NCBI RefSeq assembly: GCF_029633825.1
Contig: NZ_CP090640.1
Span: 1,550,001 to 1,614,000, forward strand
DNA length: 64,000 bases
Origin: Burkholderia contaminans
Lineage (GTDB): Bacteria > Pseudomonadota > Gammaproteobacteria > Burkholderiales > Burkholderiaceae
Direction: 5' to 3'
The position numbers and the translations under genes are program-made. Positions 1 through 9,730 of the stretch are shown here, piece after piece. The stretch's first letter is position 1; each line of letters opens with the position of its first letter. The notes under the pieces are model-generated. The model was given only the letters and a program-made list of their open reading frames with translations, was not told the origin of the DNA and made no database searches.

Positions 1-1780
1 TTCGACCAGCTTTGACAAGCGCCTTGAAATCCCTGTTTCCAATCAAGCGAACTATAATTTCGTGCTTTCGTTCTTCGCCCAATGGGGAGAGATATCGCTC
101 ACTCACAAGGGTTTCAATCTGTCTGGCCATCACTTCGTATCGGGCCGCTACAACTTGACTTTCGAAGTCTTCACTGAAGCGCATCCGGCTATAGTTCTGA
201 CCGTAATATCGGGTTTGGAGAATCGTAAGGTGCTTCATGATGACTTGGATAGAGCTGTCGCTCAGAACGCCGCTGGCGAACATATTGATTCCGCCCGTCC
301 GCCGAAGCTGGTGATAAGCCAACGGCCAAATCTCGCCAACCTTGAATTTTCCACCCTTGTCTAAGTTCGGAGTGAACATACGAGCAATTACCAGGTCATC
401 CTCGGTAATCTTCATCTGCTCTGGGTCAAAGAGACGCGGGTACCTCTGCATCACGAACTGGTAGTTATAGGCCCTTGGACGTGTTGAGTAAGGTCGCCAT
501 CCGCTCGGAAGGGAAGACCATGGTTCGAACGCCGTGTGGAAAAGGTAGGGGTTCATGAGGTCGTCGCCACTGCAATTGACCTCTGGGTTAGAGGCTGCAC
601 ACCGGACCCGCAGCTTGGCTACCACTGTCATAGCGTCTACTGCTACCTCGACGCTGGAACTCGTCGGCCATCGTGCGTCACTGTCCGGGTCAGTTTTGGT
701 GGTTTCACCACAAATGACAAGAATGCGGCCCAGGACTGGGTCCTCGTCCCACATAAGGCAATCCGCCCTCAGCGCACCGACTTCTTCTTTTCGTTGGAGC
801 GTAAAGTTGGCGATGTACGAGAGTCCAACCGACTGAACCAATGTCAAGTATGCCGAGAAGGACTTGATGTTGATGCACTTCCTATTCGGCGGCTGAACCC
901 ATCTTTCAAGAAGCGCGTCGATTCCAAAACGCTGCGCAGTGAGTTCGAAGCGGCCATGGAATTTTTGCCCGTTTCGCGCTCCGGCCCCGTTCTTCTGCAC
1001 CGTAAATGGGCGGTGGCTATCGCGTCTCCCCTCATGGCCAAGTGCGCACAATATTGACCCAAAGTTGTGGGCATAGGCATCCACACAGAAATTGAAGCAG
1101 TCCTCGACCCGCTGTTTATGTTGGAGGAAGTCATCGAGACACTCTCTAAGTCGTCGAACTTGGTAGGCCCAGATACGCGGCGGAATGTAGGCCGTTTGCT
1201 CCACGTCTTCCTTGCCGCCTTGAAAGTGCTCGGACAAGCGGCCAATGCCTGTCTCGTCCAGCAGAGTGAATCCAATCTTCTCCCTTACACGAAGCAGACG
1301 GTCCAAAGTAATCACTAGGCGTTGACCATCGAATGCACAAGGGTACAGCCCAGGCACCTTTTCGAGGAGCTTTGGAAATCGTGTGAAGTTGCTCGCTAGA
1401 ATACCTTCGCGGTCACAAAGGACCACCATTCGACGTAAGAGGTCGAATAGTTTTTTAACCGAAGACCAGCTTCTAGCACCTTTCGGCCCCCATACTATCC
1501 AAGTTGCTAAGAGTCTCATTATGTACTGGTTCTCTGGGCTGAGCGGGGGAGCGCTACGATTGTGCTGTCCTCCGGCGAAGTTAAGTCTGAGAGTTTTACC
1601 GGCCCACGCGGAGAATTCCCAAGAGCTGTCGCCCCATCGCGAAACGGGATATCCGTGAGCATCTTCTGCCACAACCCAGTCCGCTGGGGGCGGCCAGCTT
1701 GGAGGCCGATAGCACTCACTATTACGTGTAATTGGGGCGATAGTTAACTTGAACTCGAATTCGCAAGCTAAGAAGTTCAC
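1..1780 (-). CDS. Tyrosine recombinase, third gene of a recombinase trio (3' end beyond window)
   Basis: Site-specific recombinase predicted to cut and join DNA at the ends of the island. The frame is open from a GTG at 1780 to the left edge (593 codons). The GTG overlaps the TGA of the upstream recombinase gene (GTGA, 4 nt), which suggests translational coupling and decides the start. The catalytic region is visible: an Arg box ([10 protein letters not shown]), the H-x-x-R box (YHQLRRT) and a C-terminal His followed by the nucleophile region ([17 protein letters not shown]). All expected RHRHY residues seem present. A long N-terminal part of several hundred residues precedes the catalytic core, as in large island-borne recombinases. 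Whether the gene stops soon after the edge cannot be seen. The family call is firm; the exact element family is inferred. Confidence 0.85.
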   Translation of the reverse strand, partial: MNFLACEFEFKLTIAPITRNSECYRPPSWPPPADWVVAEDAHGYPVSRWGDSSWEFSAWAGKTLRLNFAGGQHNRSAPPLSPENQYIMRLLATWIVWGPKGARSWSSVKKLFDLLRRMVVLCDREGILASNFTRFPKLLEKVPGLYPCAFDGQRLVITLDRLLRVREKIGFTLLDETGIGRLSEHFQGGKEDVEQTAYIPPRIWAYQVRRLRECLDDFLQHKQRVEDCFNFCVDAYAHNFGSILCALGHEGRRDSHRPFTVQKNGAGARNGQKFHGRFELTAQRFGIDALLERWVQPPNRKCINIKSFSAYLTLVQSVGLSYIANFTLQRKEEVGALRADCLMWDEDPVLGRILVICGETTKTDPDSDARWPTSSSVEVAVDAMTVVAKLRVRCAASNPEVNCSGDDLMNPYLFHTAFEPWSSLPSGWRPYSTRPRAYNYQFVMQRYPRLFDPEQMKITEDDLVIARMFTPNLDKGGKFKVGEIWPLAYHQLRRTGGINMFASGVLSDSSIQVIMKHLTILQTRYYGQNYSRMRFSEDFESQVVAARYEVMARQIETLVSERYLSPLGEERKHEIIVRLIGNRDFKALVKAGR

Positions 1781-3465
1781 CGCGTACCCTCCAGTTCTGC
1801 AATTTCGTCTCGAAATGTCGGGTGGAAGTCACCTTCGGTGATGCGCATCTGCACTTCAGTCACCCACTCGCGCCGGACCTCGCTGGACTGCTCAAACCAC
1901 CTCAGTTTTTCATGGATTCGGGTAATGACAAGCTGCGCCGGTGGCACGTTTTCGTTGCCCTTCGGTTGATGCAACTTGCTCATTTCATTCGCTTTGAGGT
2001 AACCGAAGCTCGCCAGTGCCCACACATAATCGAGCGAATCCACGTCGCGGTGGTTCTCACACCACAAGCATCCAGACGCTCGCACGCAATTGGGCTTCGG
2101 GGCCTCCTTGGGAACCTTCACAACCTGTTGAGGGGTGCCTGTGCACACCCCTGGCCCTACAGCTTGCATTTTCGGCGAATGTGGGTCGAACTTTGACCAG
2201 AATCGGGTAGCCTCGACCATGGCACGTTGAAGGCTTGGTCGCGCGTACACCCGGAGCAATGTCTGCTTCGTGTGCTGTGCCATTTCAGCGGTCAGGTCAG
2301 GGTCGGCTGTCTTGCGCAACAGCCAGTTCACTCTTGTGCTCCGCAGTGAGCGTGGCGAGACAAAGGGAACACCTAGTTCGTGGCATGTCGCTCGAATTCG
2401 GGAGCCTGTGAATCTCCGCTCAGGCCTACTTCCGTGGATTCCAATGAATGGAAAGAGTCGATTTGAAGATGGAAACAGTGTTCTGCGCCATTCAAGATAG
2501 CGTTCAAAGTGGCGTTTGTAGTCCTTGAATATCTCAAATAGCACGGTGCCACCGCGACGGTCTTTGTGTTCTTTTACTTGATAACCATCGATGTGGCTTA
2601 CATAAAAGAAGTGCCGAAACTCGAGGTGAGCTGCTTGGGCAGGGTTCATTCCCGTTTGAGCGATGAACATGAGCAGCTCAGCCTCTATTCTCAGATTGGC
2701 GAGCGGGTGCCGTTTTCCGAGGCTCTCGACCTTCTCGGTCGTCGATTGCAAATTTTTGTGGCACTTGCGGGTTATCGTTTTTCCGCCCCTGAGCTTGATA
2801 TGAAGGGGCAGGGGGGCATAAAGAACCGTTCCGATGGTTAATTCATCACAGATGTCCTGCAGTAAGTGACCGAACACAAATGTATCGCTCAAGTTCTGCT
2901 TCTCTGCGCGAACACCGACGGCAGTTTTCCGCCGTTCTCTGTGCTCGAGGCGGGTCATCTCAATAATACGGGTGTGTCGCTCGAGGGCGCGGTCCAAGAG
3001 CGTCCCCACTGTCGCAGCATAGCTATAGGCTGAACGCGAGGAAAGATGCCGATGTTCGGGATGGCAAGGATTTGCTCCCTTTCCATTATTTATACGCGTA
3101 CGTTGGAACAACCAATCGGCCCAGGCGCAGTAAGTCTCCGCGGCAGCTTCAACGTTCAACGGATGACCAGCGCTGTCCGCAAATCCGAAGAAGTGCCTCA
3201 AGAAGCATAACTGTACAGATGCGGTTTCTCTTGACCCGCCGGTGGCCAGCCCCGTCTTCAGTTCCGCATGAAGTTTCACTACCAGTTCCAGACGGTCGAC
3301 CTGCGGGTCACCTAGTGCTCCACCCACTATCAACTGCTGAACGCGGTGTGATTTGGCTGCAGCACCGCCCTTATAAAGCAGGATGGTGAGGTCCCATGGC
3401 GTTTCTTTTGCCCCGAACTTGACATCTGGAAAAGTCAGCTCAGGTAGCCGAAGTTCGTCACGCAT
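1777..3465 (-). CDS. Tyrosine recombinase-like protein, second gene of the trio, degenerate Arg box
   Basis: A 562-aa protein starting at the ATG ([10 protein letters not shown]) that overlaps the end of the upstream recombinase gene by 8 nt; a longer in-frame extension to 3618 is a shadow of that gene. The C-terminal half has the recombinase fold signature: [10 protein letters not shown] in place of the HxxR box and [15 protein letters not shown] carrying the His and the Tyr. The first catalytic Arg box reads [11 protein letters not shown], with Asn where Arg is expected, so it may be catalytically impaired or act only as a partner. The C terminus has a Cys/His cluster ([10 protein letters not shown]) that could bind zinc. 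It sits between two recombinases with apparently complete catalytic sets, with overlapping starts on both sides, so the three are probably made together. Confidence 0.85.
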   Translation of the reverse strand: MRDELRLPELTFPDVKFGAKETPWDLTILLYKGGAAAKSHRVQQLIVGGALGDPQVDRLELVVKLHAELKTGLATGGSRETASVQLCFLRHFFGFADSAGHPLNVEAAAETYCAWADWLFQRTRINNGKGANPCHPEHRHLSSRSAYSYAATVGTLLDRALERHTRIIEMTRLEHRERRKTAVGVRAEKQNLSDTFVFGHLLQDICDELTIGTVLYAPLPLHIKLRGGKTITRKCHKNLQSTTEKVESLGKRHPLANLRIEAELLMFIAQTGMNPAQAAHLEFRHFFYVSHIDGYQVKEHKDRRGGTVLFEIFKDYKRHFERYLEWRRTLFPSSNRLFPFIGIHGSRPERRFTGSRIRATCHELGVPFVSPRSLRSTRVNWLLRKTADPDLTAEMAQHTKQTLLRVYARPSLQRAMVEATRFWSKFDPHSPKMQAVGPGVCTGTPQQVVKVPKEAPKPNCVRASGCLWCENHRDVDSLDYVWALASFGYLKANEMSKLHQPKGNENVPPAQLVITRIHEKLRWFEQSSEVRREWVTEVQMRITEGDFHPTFRDEIAELEGTR

Positions 3466-4723
3466 CCGCGTCGTTCCAGTTTCTGTTTCCGAGCCCGGTG
3501 AAGGCTTCATTGAAATCCGCTGCGGCTTGCTTCTTGGCGCGGGTGTTCTCGAGGAATTTGATATACCCGAAGGTTGTTCTCTCGTCCTTGTGAAGCATGG
3601 CGTCTCTGACGATTCCAATCGCCTCGGCGGTATCGGTGCAGCTCTCGAGCAAGAGTTGGGTCAGCCAGGTACCGAATGTCGCGCGAGACTGATGGAACTT
3701 AAAGTGCTCCATGAACTGCATTCCAGCGTTTACCGCACGCTTTCTCATTTCATTGACCAGTCGGTCAACCGTTCCGACGGTATATGGCTGAGCGCGCCTA
3801 GACAGGAAAAGTAGATTTTTATGTTCCGCTTTCGCCTTCGCTTCTCTTAGCAGGCGAGTTGTCGACGACGCGTAAGCTTTCAGGTCGACCAGGAGGGCTT
3901 CGGGCACAACGAGCTCGCCGGCGACTGAGAATTTGGTAGCTACGCCGGTTCCGGGGCCGACAGGAAGTCGGAACACGCCAGGCGTATGTGGGTCTTCCCG
4001 TGCCGTGTGAACGCTGGTCACGGTCAAAGTGGTGACGGTGCCTAATCGTGCCCCAGTGAAGAAGCCTGCGCTAAGCATCAGATGTAGCTCATTTGTTTCG
4101 TGCTTTGCGGTGTATGCCAACAGTTTGCTCATGTGGTCGGAGCGAAGCGGTAGAAGACCGTCTTCGAGCAAATTGCCCACGCGCTTGCGGTTTGGGATTG
4201 AGAGGTCGCAACTCAGGCGTACCATCGTCCGCTTAAAGCCAGTAGCATCGTGAAAGGGAATGACGGCTAGTTGGTTAATCCACATTGGAGCGTTGGCGTC
4301 GACGAGATTGTGCGCGTCGGCGAATCGGTAAAACTGGATAACCGTGCTCATGCAGTTTGAAGCTGTAGTGCTGGCCAGTATGCCGTCGTCGCGCTCCTCA
4401 ATTAAACGCTTTCTGTACATCCTCAGCACCTGCGTATCCTTGCGGACGGGAAAGTGCCGCCAGTCGATTTCGCGAGACTCAAGAAAATTTGCGTAATGGT
4501 GAAGATGCTTCATCGTACGTTTGCTCGTCTCTACGTCAATCCGATTGGAGGCTGCTCTGTCTAAGGCCCATAAATTTGCTTCGTGCCAACTACTGCCGTC
4601 ATTCCAGAAAATTTGCGGCAGACGGTCGATAGGCGTTTTCGACTGCTTTATCCAGTCCAGTTCATCGTTGTCGGACAACGACGCGTCGAAGAACTCGTAA
4701 CGAATATATTCAAGCCGCGCCAT
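3458..4723 (-). CDS. Tyrosine recombinase, first gene of the trio
   Basis: Phage-integrase-fold recombinase of about 421 aa from the ATG at 4723 (MARLEYIRYEFF); an in-frame non-ATG start at 4789 would add 22 residues. The catalytic boxes are visible: Arg in FTGARLGTVTTL, HxxR in FHQSRATFGTWL, and His/Tyr in MLHKDERTTFGYIKF. The N-terminal half carries the SAM-like core-binding region expected of these enzymes. The stop overlaps the next recombinase gene by 8 nt. Three consecutive overlapping recombinase genes recall recombinase-in-trio and Tn554-type arrangements, but these proteins are larger than typical RIT proteins. It probably mobilises or once mobilised the island. Confidence 0.88.
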   Translation of the reverse strand: MARLEYIRYEFFDASLSDNDELDWIKQSKTPIDRLPQIFWNDGSSWHEANLWALDRAASNRIDVETSKRTMKHLHHYANFLESREIDWRHFPVRKDTQVLRMYRKRLIEERDDGILASTTASNCMSTVIQFYRFADAHNLVDANAPMWINQLAVIPFHDATGFKRTMVRLSCDLSIPNRKRVGNLLEDGLLPLRSDHMSKLLAYTAKHETNELHLMLSAGFFTGARLGTVTTLTVTSVHTAREDPHTPGVFRLPVGPGTGVATKFSVAGELVVPEALLVDLKAYASSTTRLLREAKAKAEHKNLLFLSRRAQPYTVGTVDRLVNEMRKRAVNAGMQFMEHFKFHQSRATFGTWLTQLLLESCTDTAEAIGIVRDAMLHKDERTTFGYIKFLENTRAKKQAAADFNEAFTGLGNRNWNDADA

Positions 4724-4789
4724 CGCCGGCTCCAGCTCCAGCGAAGCTGTTTCCCCTAGTAACGCGTGAGTCGCGGCCTGCCCGAGCAA

Positions 4790-5747
4790 ACCGAGCGAGA
4801 CAGGATGTGCCTAATGCCGCTCGGAAGGATGGGGTGGTATGGTCGGAAAGCGGATGTGGTTGAGAAACTGAGATTCGAGCAGCCCATCTAGTGGCGCTCG
4901 CGGAACAGAGCTCATGATGTTCCGCAGTCAGTTCGCGACGCGTGCTATTGCAGAGAACAACATGTGGCGGACGAAGGCATCGCTCGACTGGAAGCTCTTC
5001 TAGACTTCGACCATGGGGACCGGAGGTGCTTGTGACGATGGTGGTCGACCGCAGAAAAGTTCGACTGCGGCCATTCCGGCTCCGAAGAATCCAATCCTGG
5101 TGCTCGATTGTGTGCCACATCGCATCCTCACCAATGTACCCTCTCATATATAGGCTAGACGCCTCCATGCGGACGGGGTTTGCGATGAATTTAAGTGCGA
5201 TGTAGGTGAATCGGGCGTTGCATCCATTTCTCAATCTAGCAAATTCATCGTCCTCGTTCAAGTATTTCGATTGCGGTTTTCGAATGAGTCCGCAATAGCG
5301 GTTGAATCGAATTACTTCAAATTTTTAAAGTTAACATTGCGCATTTATCAATAGAGGTTATACGTATTCCATAGTTAACTGGCGGTTGTTGTATTTTCAA
5401 TTATATTGTGTTTGTTGGCTGTAATTTTTTGATGGAATACGGACTCCTCAATTTGCCGTACATTTAGAGACGATGAAGCACTAGAGCAGAGCGGCGCAGA
5501 ATGGGGGGCGTACCGATGACAACGTCGCAAACCTATCGTGAATTGGTAACGACAGGTACGTTTGGTAGGCCGGCGAGGAGACGCGAAATTGCAGGCAGCC
5601 GGGGGGCAGGGTGACGCACGGCGGTTGATGCTGACAGCGCCTCGGTCTGATGTCGGGGGGACGCCGACTACGTTTGGCAGCATTGGTGTGCTATTAACGA
5701 CGTAAAGTCGTTCTCGGACATGACGAAGCAGCTGCTCACAGGTACGG
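4790..5747. other. Mostly gene-free stretch upstream of the recombinase trio
   Basis: No convincing gene. A minus-strand frame from 5261 has a protein-like N-terminal stretch (about residues 1-70) but then becomes low-complexity and runs into the recombinase gene; it may be a broken gene. From about 5270 to 5470 the DNA is clearly AT-rich compared with its surroundings and holds a separated inverted repeat (5363-5372 with 5432-5441). The stretch is a reasonable place to look for recombinase promoter and attachment sequences. Confidence 0.5.
5363..5441. repeat. Separated 10-bp perfect inverted repeat in AT-rich DNA
   Basis: CGTATTCCAT at 5363-5372 is matched by ATGGAATACG at 5432-5441, with 59 bp between the arms in AT-rich DNA about 640 bp upstream of the first recombinase start. 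Spaced short inverted repeats can be recombinase core or arm sites, or regulator sites. The function is inferred from position only. Confidence 0.45.
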
Positions 5748-5750
5748 TTG

Positions 5751-5933
5751 ATGACAACCGCATATGAGCGAACGAAACCGGTCATCGAGACGCGCGAGTT
5801 TTTGCAAATGCTCGCGTCTGCCGACGAGCTAACCATCCATGGTCTCGTCCAATCAGTCGCTGTATCCTTGCTCAGGCACTACCCGCTGGATATTCACCTT
5901 GAAGTATCCGCTGCGGCATTACCAAACGTTTAG
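5751..5933 (+). CDS. Small BPSL0761-family-like protein, left copy
   Basis: A 60-aa protein from the ATG at 5751 (MTTAYERTKPVIET). It clearly resembles the small protein encoded at 32755-32955 on the other strand: shared features are the MTTA-ERTK-VIE start and a central LLRHYPLDI-LE-S-AALP block. Burkholderia genomes carry a family of such small proteins annotated BPSL0761 family, with no known function and often in islands or prophages. The two copies point inward from near the two sides of the island. The length is close to the right copy (66 aa), so it may be intact, though it diverges at the C terminus. Confidence 0.6.
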   Translation: MTTAYERTKPVIETREFLQMLASADELTIHGLVQSVAVSLLRHYPLDIHLEVSAAALPNV

Positions 5934-5991
5934 GCCATTCCCAAACGCTGAATACGCATCGGGACGGCGGTCGCGACGCGCAGCTAGCCCT

Positions 5992-6342
5992 TTAGACTTG
6001 AACACAATGCCGAGCAGGGCCAACCGCGAGGGCCAATAGCGGTTGTGCCGCTTCGTTCAAGTCCCATAGGCGACGCAAGGCGCGGAATATCGGATTGGCG
6101 AGGTCTAGCGCGTACAGAGTCCCAAGGTGGCGCAAGGCGAGTTCGCGGGCCTTGCGAGTGGGCTTGCCCAGTACATTGGCCTCGACCACCGCGGCGGCAT
6201 AGTCCGCGCGCGTCGCTTGTGGTGGGGTGTGCGAAAACAGCAGGCGCAGGTCGTCCAGCATCATGGTGCGAGCAGCATGCGGCCCATTGATGCCAAACCT
6301 GAAGCCCAGCTTCACCAGAAGTGCGTCGCGTTGCTCAGTCAC
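5992..6342 (-). pseudogene. BrxA/DUF1819-like protein, apparently truncated
   Basis: A frame of about 116 aa starting at a GTG (VTEQRDALLVKL) inside the stop of the upstream ribbon-helix-helix gene (8-nt overlap). The middle part, VEANVLGKPTRKARELALRHL followed by a Tyr-Ala-Leu-Asp turn, recalls the V-E-x-NVL-K segment near the start of BrxA (DUF1819), a component of BREX systems. The frame ends soon after a conserved-looking PLLAL block with an unrelated tail (GPARHCVQV), suggesting a C-terminal deletion or frameshift. No other BREX gene is nearby, so this is probably a relic or a free-standing relative. The family call is tentative. Confidence 0.4.
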
Positions 6343-6547
6343 GCTGCCGGTCCTTCGGCAGATTGTTCGGCAACGCATCACTCGGCACGCCATCCAGCGG
6401 ATAGCCTTGGCTGCGGCAGTAGGTGACGACCATGACCTCAATCATGTCGGCCAGGCTGCGCATTTCGCGCCCAGCAGCCGACTGCAGCGCAACCTTGATG
6501 TGTGGCTCTACACGGACACTGACCACTTCTGATTTAGCGACGGTCAT
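6335..6547 (-). CDS. Small ribbon-helix-helix-like DNA-binding protein
   Basis: A 70-aa protein with an N-terminal pattern typical of ribbon-helix-helix regulators: a short strand (SEVVSVRVEPHIKVALQ) followed by two helices (REMRSLADMIEVMVVTYCRSQGY). Such proteins act as dimeric repressors or antitoxins. Its stop overlaps the GTG of the downstream BrxA-like frame, so the two were co-translated. It may be the remaining intact member of a decayed operon. Confidence 0.6.
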   Translation of the reverse strand: MTVAKSEVVSVRVEPHIKVALQSAAGREMRSLADMIEVMVVTYCRSQGYPLDGVPSDALPNNLPKDRQRD

Positions 6548-7180
6548 CGCACGAACCTCGTAAGCAAAAAGCTAGCATTCCGCTGGCATAACGCAGCAGG
6601 GCGTATATTCGCTACTTGATTTCGGCTCATTGGGGCGGCCGCCCAGATAACCCGCTCTCCGGTAATCAAGCCACCTGACGAGCGTTCGCTAGACTGGCCG
6701 CTCGTGTCCAAGCCGGCCTTCGCCGCCTTACGTCGCTTCAAGGCTGACGAACTCGACCGCATGTTGCCGCGCCAGTTACGAAAGCCCCGGGCTGAGACGC
6801 TAATTGGGAGCCTATGTACGAAGCTTGATTGCCCGAAAAGCCGATAGGACCAAGCCGTGAGAGTACGAGTACGAGCGCCTCGATACTCAGCGCATCCGCA
6901 CCCGGAGCGCCGACGGCGACAGCGTCTTGATGCGGCATCGCTGGCGTGCCCTGCGTGCGTGCGGCGAAAGCCTGAAGGCAGGACCTTTCCCGCACTGGAA
7001 GTCGCGACGAAAATACCGGTGGGAAGGCAGTCTTGCTGCGGCCGGCGCTAGACGAGATAATCGATTACAACAAATGCCAGTATCCACGCGCGGATTGCGT
7101 GCTGGCCGCGCCGAGATGGAAATAAAAGGCCAATTGCGGACTGAGCCGGTACAGGCTCGGCCGTCAGGGGAAACGGGGTT
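6548..7180. other. Gene-free stretch with likely decayed coding sequence
   Basis: About 630 bp without a convincing intact gene. Short open stretches on the plus strand (around 6690-6830 and 7030-7130) have protein-like composition but no start or recognisable domain, consistent with remnants removed by recombination. The last part must hold the promoter and ribosome binding site (GGGG about 6 nt before the ATG) of the PLD gene at 7181. Confidence 0.4.
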
Positions 7181-9727
7181 ATGCAGAAGACACTGTTGTC
7201 GCTCATCCAGCAGGCGAAGCCTCGCCGCGCGCTGTTTACTACCTACACCTTCAGCATTTTCTGGTTCGAGACGTTCGTCCTACCAGTGCTGCGCAACTGT
7301 GGCTGCGAGCAGGTTGATGTGGTGGTCGACGCACGGGAAGCCTGCAAGTCGACCGGGGAGGCGACGAGCCTGCACGCCGGCAATGCGTACCGTGTCATCC
7401 CTGTATACATGGATGGCACCGCGGTGTTCCATCCGAAGCTTGCGTACCTGCAAGGGGCGGAACATGACCAGCTGGTCGTGTCCAGCGCCAACCTGACTCT
7501 CGCGGGGCACGGCAAGAATCTGGAGGTTATTGACGCGGTCGGCTCGCACAAGGAGCCGGCCGTGTTCGGCGAATTCGCCAGCTTCGTTGATGCGCTGGTA
7601 CGCGAGCGCGAATTCGCGCCCGAGAACGAAGCGGTGTTGCGCAGCTATCAGCGCCGCGCGCAATCACTACTCGACACCGCGGGGAACATTGACGAGGCCA
7701 GGCGCACGACGTGGCTCGTCCATTCCCTCGAGCAGCCTGCAGCCGAGCAGTTCGCGGTGCTGGCGAACCGTATCCAGAGACCCGAGAAGCTGTCGGTGCT
7801 CTCGCCTTACCATTCGCCGTCGGGCGAGCCCGTGCGGCACCTGGCTGCTGCCGTGCGTGCTGCCTCGATTCGCATAGGCATCAGCGCGGTCACCTGCCAT
7901 GCCCCCTTCGACGAGTCGATGAACTGTTTCACTGAGCCCGTCGAATTCGTCGTCGCGGATACGGAAGATGCGCACCGGTTCCCGCACGCCAAATGCTTCG
8001 AGCTGGAAGGCGAGAACGGCGTGCTCGTGATGACCGGCTCGGTCAATGCCACGTCCCAAAGCCTGGAAAGCACGACCAACGTCGAAGTCTCACTGGTCAG
8101 GCTGCTCAAAGAGTCGCCCTTCAGCTGGAAGATGGTCGAACCGAAGGCATTCTGGCCATGCGACTTCGCCTCGATTGCCCTAACCGCGCGCAATCCGGCG
8201 CTGGAGGCGACGTGGACGACCGCGCATCGCATCGTCGGTCAGGTCCGACCGGCGCCGGGCGAGATGCCGGTAACTCTGTCTATCTGGGAAGGCGCCACGT
8301 GCCTCGCGCAGATGTCTGGTGTGACGTTGACGGAGAGCGGCGCCTTCAGCGTCCGGATGAAGGATTACTTCGAGCGCAATCGCGCCCTTCGACTCAAGCT
8401 GGCGGGAGAGGACCTGCTGGCCTCAGGTTGGCTGAACATCGAATTCGAGCTGTCAGCCGACGAACAGGAGCGCAATTTAATCCGGGCCGCCAACCGGATG
8501 CGCGCGGGCGACTTTCATCTGAGCGACATCGCCTCGATTTTCGCTTGGTTCCAGGGCCTTCAGTCGAAACAGCAGGTCAGGGGGGGCGGCTCGCCTACTG
8601 GCGGCGCGGGGCCCAAGCTGGAAGGCATCGGTGTCGGTCAGCTGAAACTCACCTACGAAGAGTGGCGCAATGACGTCGAGCAGTTCCATGTGTTTGGCCG
8701 GTCGGCCGACGTTGCCCGTATTTCGCTCGAGGCGGCCTTCAAGTGGCTCAATCGCGACCTCGCCGTGAAACTGCCGGTGGAGGGCGAAAACAAGCCCGAG
8801 GCAACGGAGGACAGGGGCTCGAAGGATGCGGCCTTGCGCCGGCCGAAGATGCAGCTGCTCACGACCGAGCGCGCCGAATTTGAGGACGACCGCGACGACG
8901 CCGACGAGACCGATGAGGGCCGCCTGGAGGAGGAAGGCAACACGCTCTTTCAGAAGCTGATGGAGAGCCTGCCGTGCGCGCTCGAGCTGGACGCACAGTC
9001 GGCGATTGTGCCGATGATGGTCGAGTTGTCCGGATGCGCCGTACTCAAGCGCGCGTTGTCACACCTTGAGCAGGCAAGCGAAAGGGCAGCGCCGGGCACG
9101 CCCGAGCCGCTCGTCATCGACGCCTGGCTCACACGGTTCTCCGCGTTTGACTACAGCGTCGCGAACCGCGAACGGTTGCTGCCGTTCTTCTGCGCGCTGG
9201 CCTGCTGTGCGGCGCATTACCACAGGAACGCGTCGCTTCAGGGCCTCAAGGAGGCGTTACAGCGCCTAGCCGGTCGCGCGGTGCCGGCCGATGAAATCGA
9301 GGAGCTAGCCCGGATGGCGCTCAACTCGACCCGGTTTGTTCGCGTGGACCCGAAGGATAGGGACGCAATCGCGACGAGCGGCCAGGTGATAGAGATGTGC
9401 GAAACGCTTTCGCAGCAGCTTGCCGCGCTCATTGCCGATACGGTCATCCGACCTGAGCTGAAGCCCATCATTCCATCCGAATACTCCGCGGTCTTCGCGG
9501 CCCTGCGCCAGCATCGCAAGTCAACGGACAAGGCCTTCGGCCTGGTGCGCGCCAAGAGTTCGTATTGCCCGTGCTGCACTATAACGTTGCAGGCAGGACA
9601 GTTGACGGAGCTGCGCGCAAAGCGGGCGATTGTCTGCAACAACATCACCTGCCAGCGACCGGTCTTCTACGGGCTGGACATGACCGAACTCGCCGAAAAA
9701 GGCCTGGCTGGCCGCTACAAGGGATAA
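7181..9727 (+). CDS. PLD-fold (HKD) putative nuclease, 848 aa
   Basis: The N-terminal third has two PLD-like motifs: FHPKLAYLQG followed by SSANLTLAG (around residues 84-110), and FPHAKCFELEG followed by TGSVNATSQS (around 268-290). This HxK...N pair arrangement is typical of phospholipase D superfamily nucleases acting on DNA. The middle is acidic and variable (around residues 540-590). The C terminus has a CxxC...CxxxxC pair (CPCC near 795, CNNITC near 820), a likely zinc knuckle. The stop is 3 nt from the next ATG, so the two genes form a unit. The size is unlike the short DrmC PLD proteins of DISARM. The role is unknown; defence is inferred from the domain and context. Confidence 0.75.
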   Translation: MQKTLLSLIQQAKPRRALFTTYTFSIFWFETFVLPVLRNCGCEQVDVVVDAREACKSTGEATSLHAGNAYRVIPVYMDGTAVFHPKLAYLQGAEHDQLVVSSANLTLAGHGKNLEVIDAVGSHKEPAVFGEFASFVDALVREREFAPENEAVLRSYQRRAQSLLDTAGNIDEARRTTWLVHSLEQPAAEQFAVLANRIQRPEKLSVLSPYHSPSGEPVRHLAAAVRAASIRIGISAVTCHAPFDESMNCFTEPVEFVVADTEDAHRFPHAKCFELEGENGVLVMTGSVNATSQSLESTTNVEVSLVRLLKESPFSWKMVEPKAFWPCDFASIALTARNPALEATWTTAHRIVGQVRPAPGEMPVTLSIWEGATCLAQMSGVTLTESGAFSVRMKDYFERNRALRLKLAGEDLLASGWLNIEFELSADEQERNLIRAANRMRAGDFHLSDIASIFAWFQGLQSKQQVRGGGSPTGGAGPKLEGIGVGQLKLTYEEWRNDVEQFHVFGRSADVARISLEAAFKWLNRDLAVKLPVEGENKPEATEDRGSKDAALRRPKMQLLTTERAEFEDDRDDADETDEGRLEEEGNTLFQKLMESLPCALELDAQSAIVPMMVELSGCAVLKRALSHLEQASERAAPGTPEPLVIDAWLTRFSAFDYSVANRERLLPFFCALACCAAHYHRNASLQGLKEALQRLAGRAVPADEIEELARMALNSTRFVRVDPKDRDAIATSGQVIEMCETLSQQLAALIADTVIRPELKPIIPSEYSAVFAALRQHRKSTDKAFGLVRAKSSYCPCCTITLQAGQLTELRAKRAIVCNNITCQRPVFYGLDMTELAEKGLAGRYKG

Positions 9728-9730
9728 GAC

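Noticed and set aside
62..364. 100-aa plus frame at the left edge
   Set aside because: Antisense to the third recombinase, whose catalytic boxes fall here on the minus strand.
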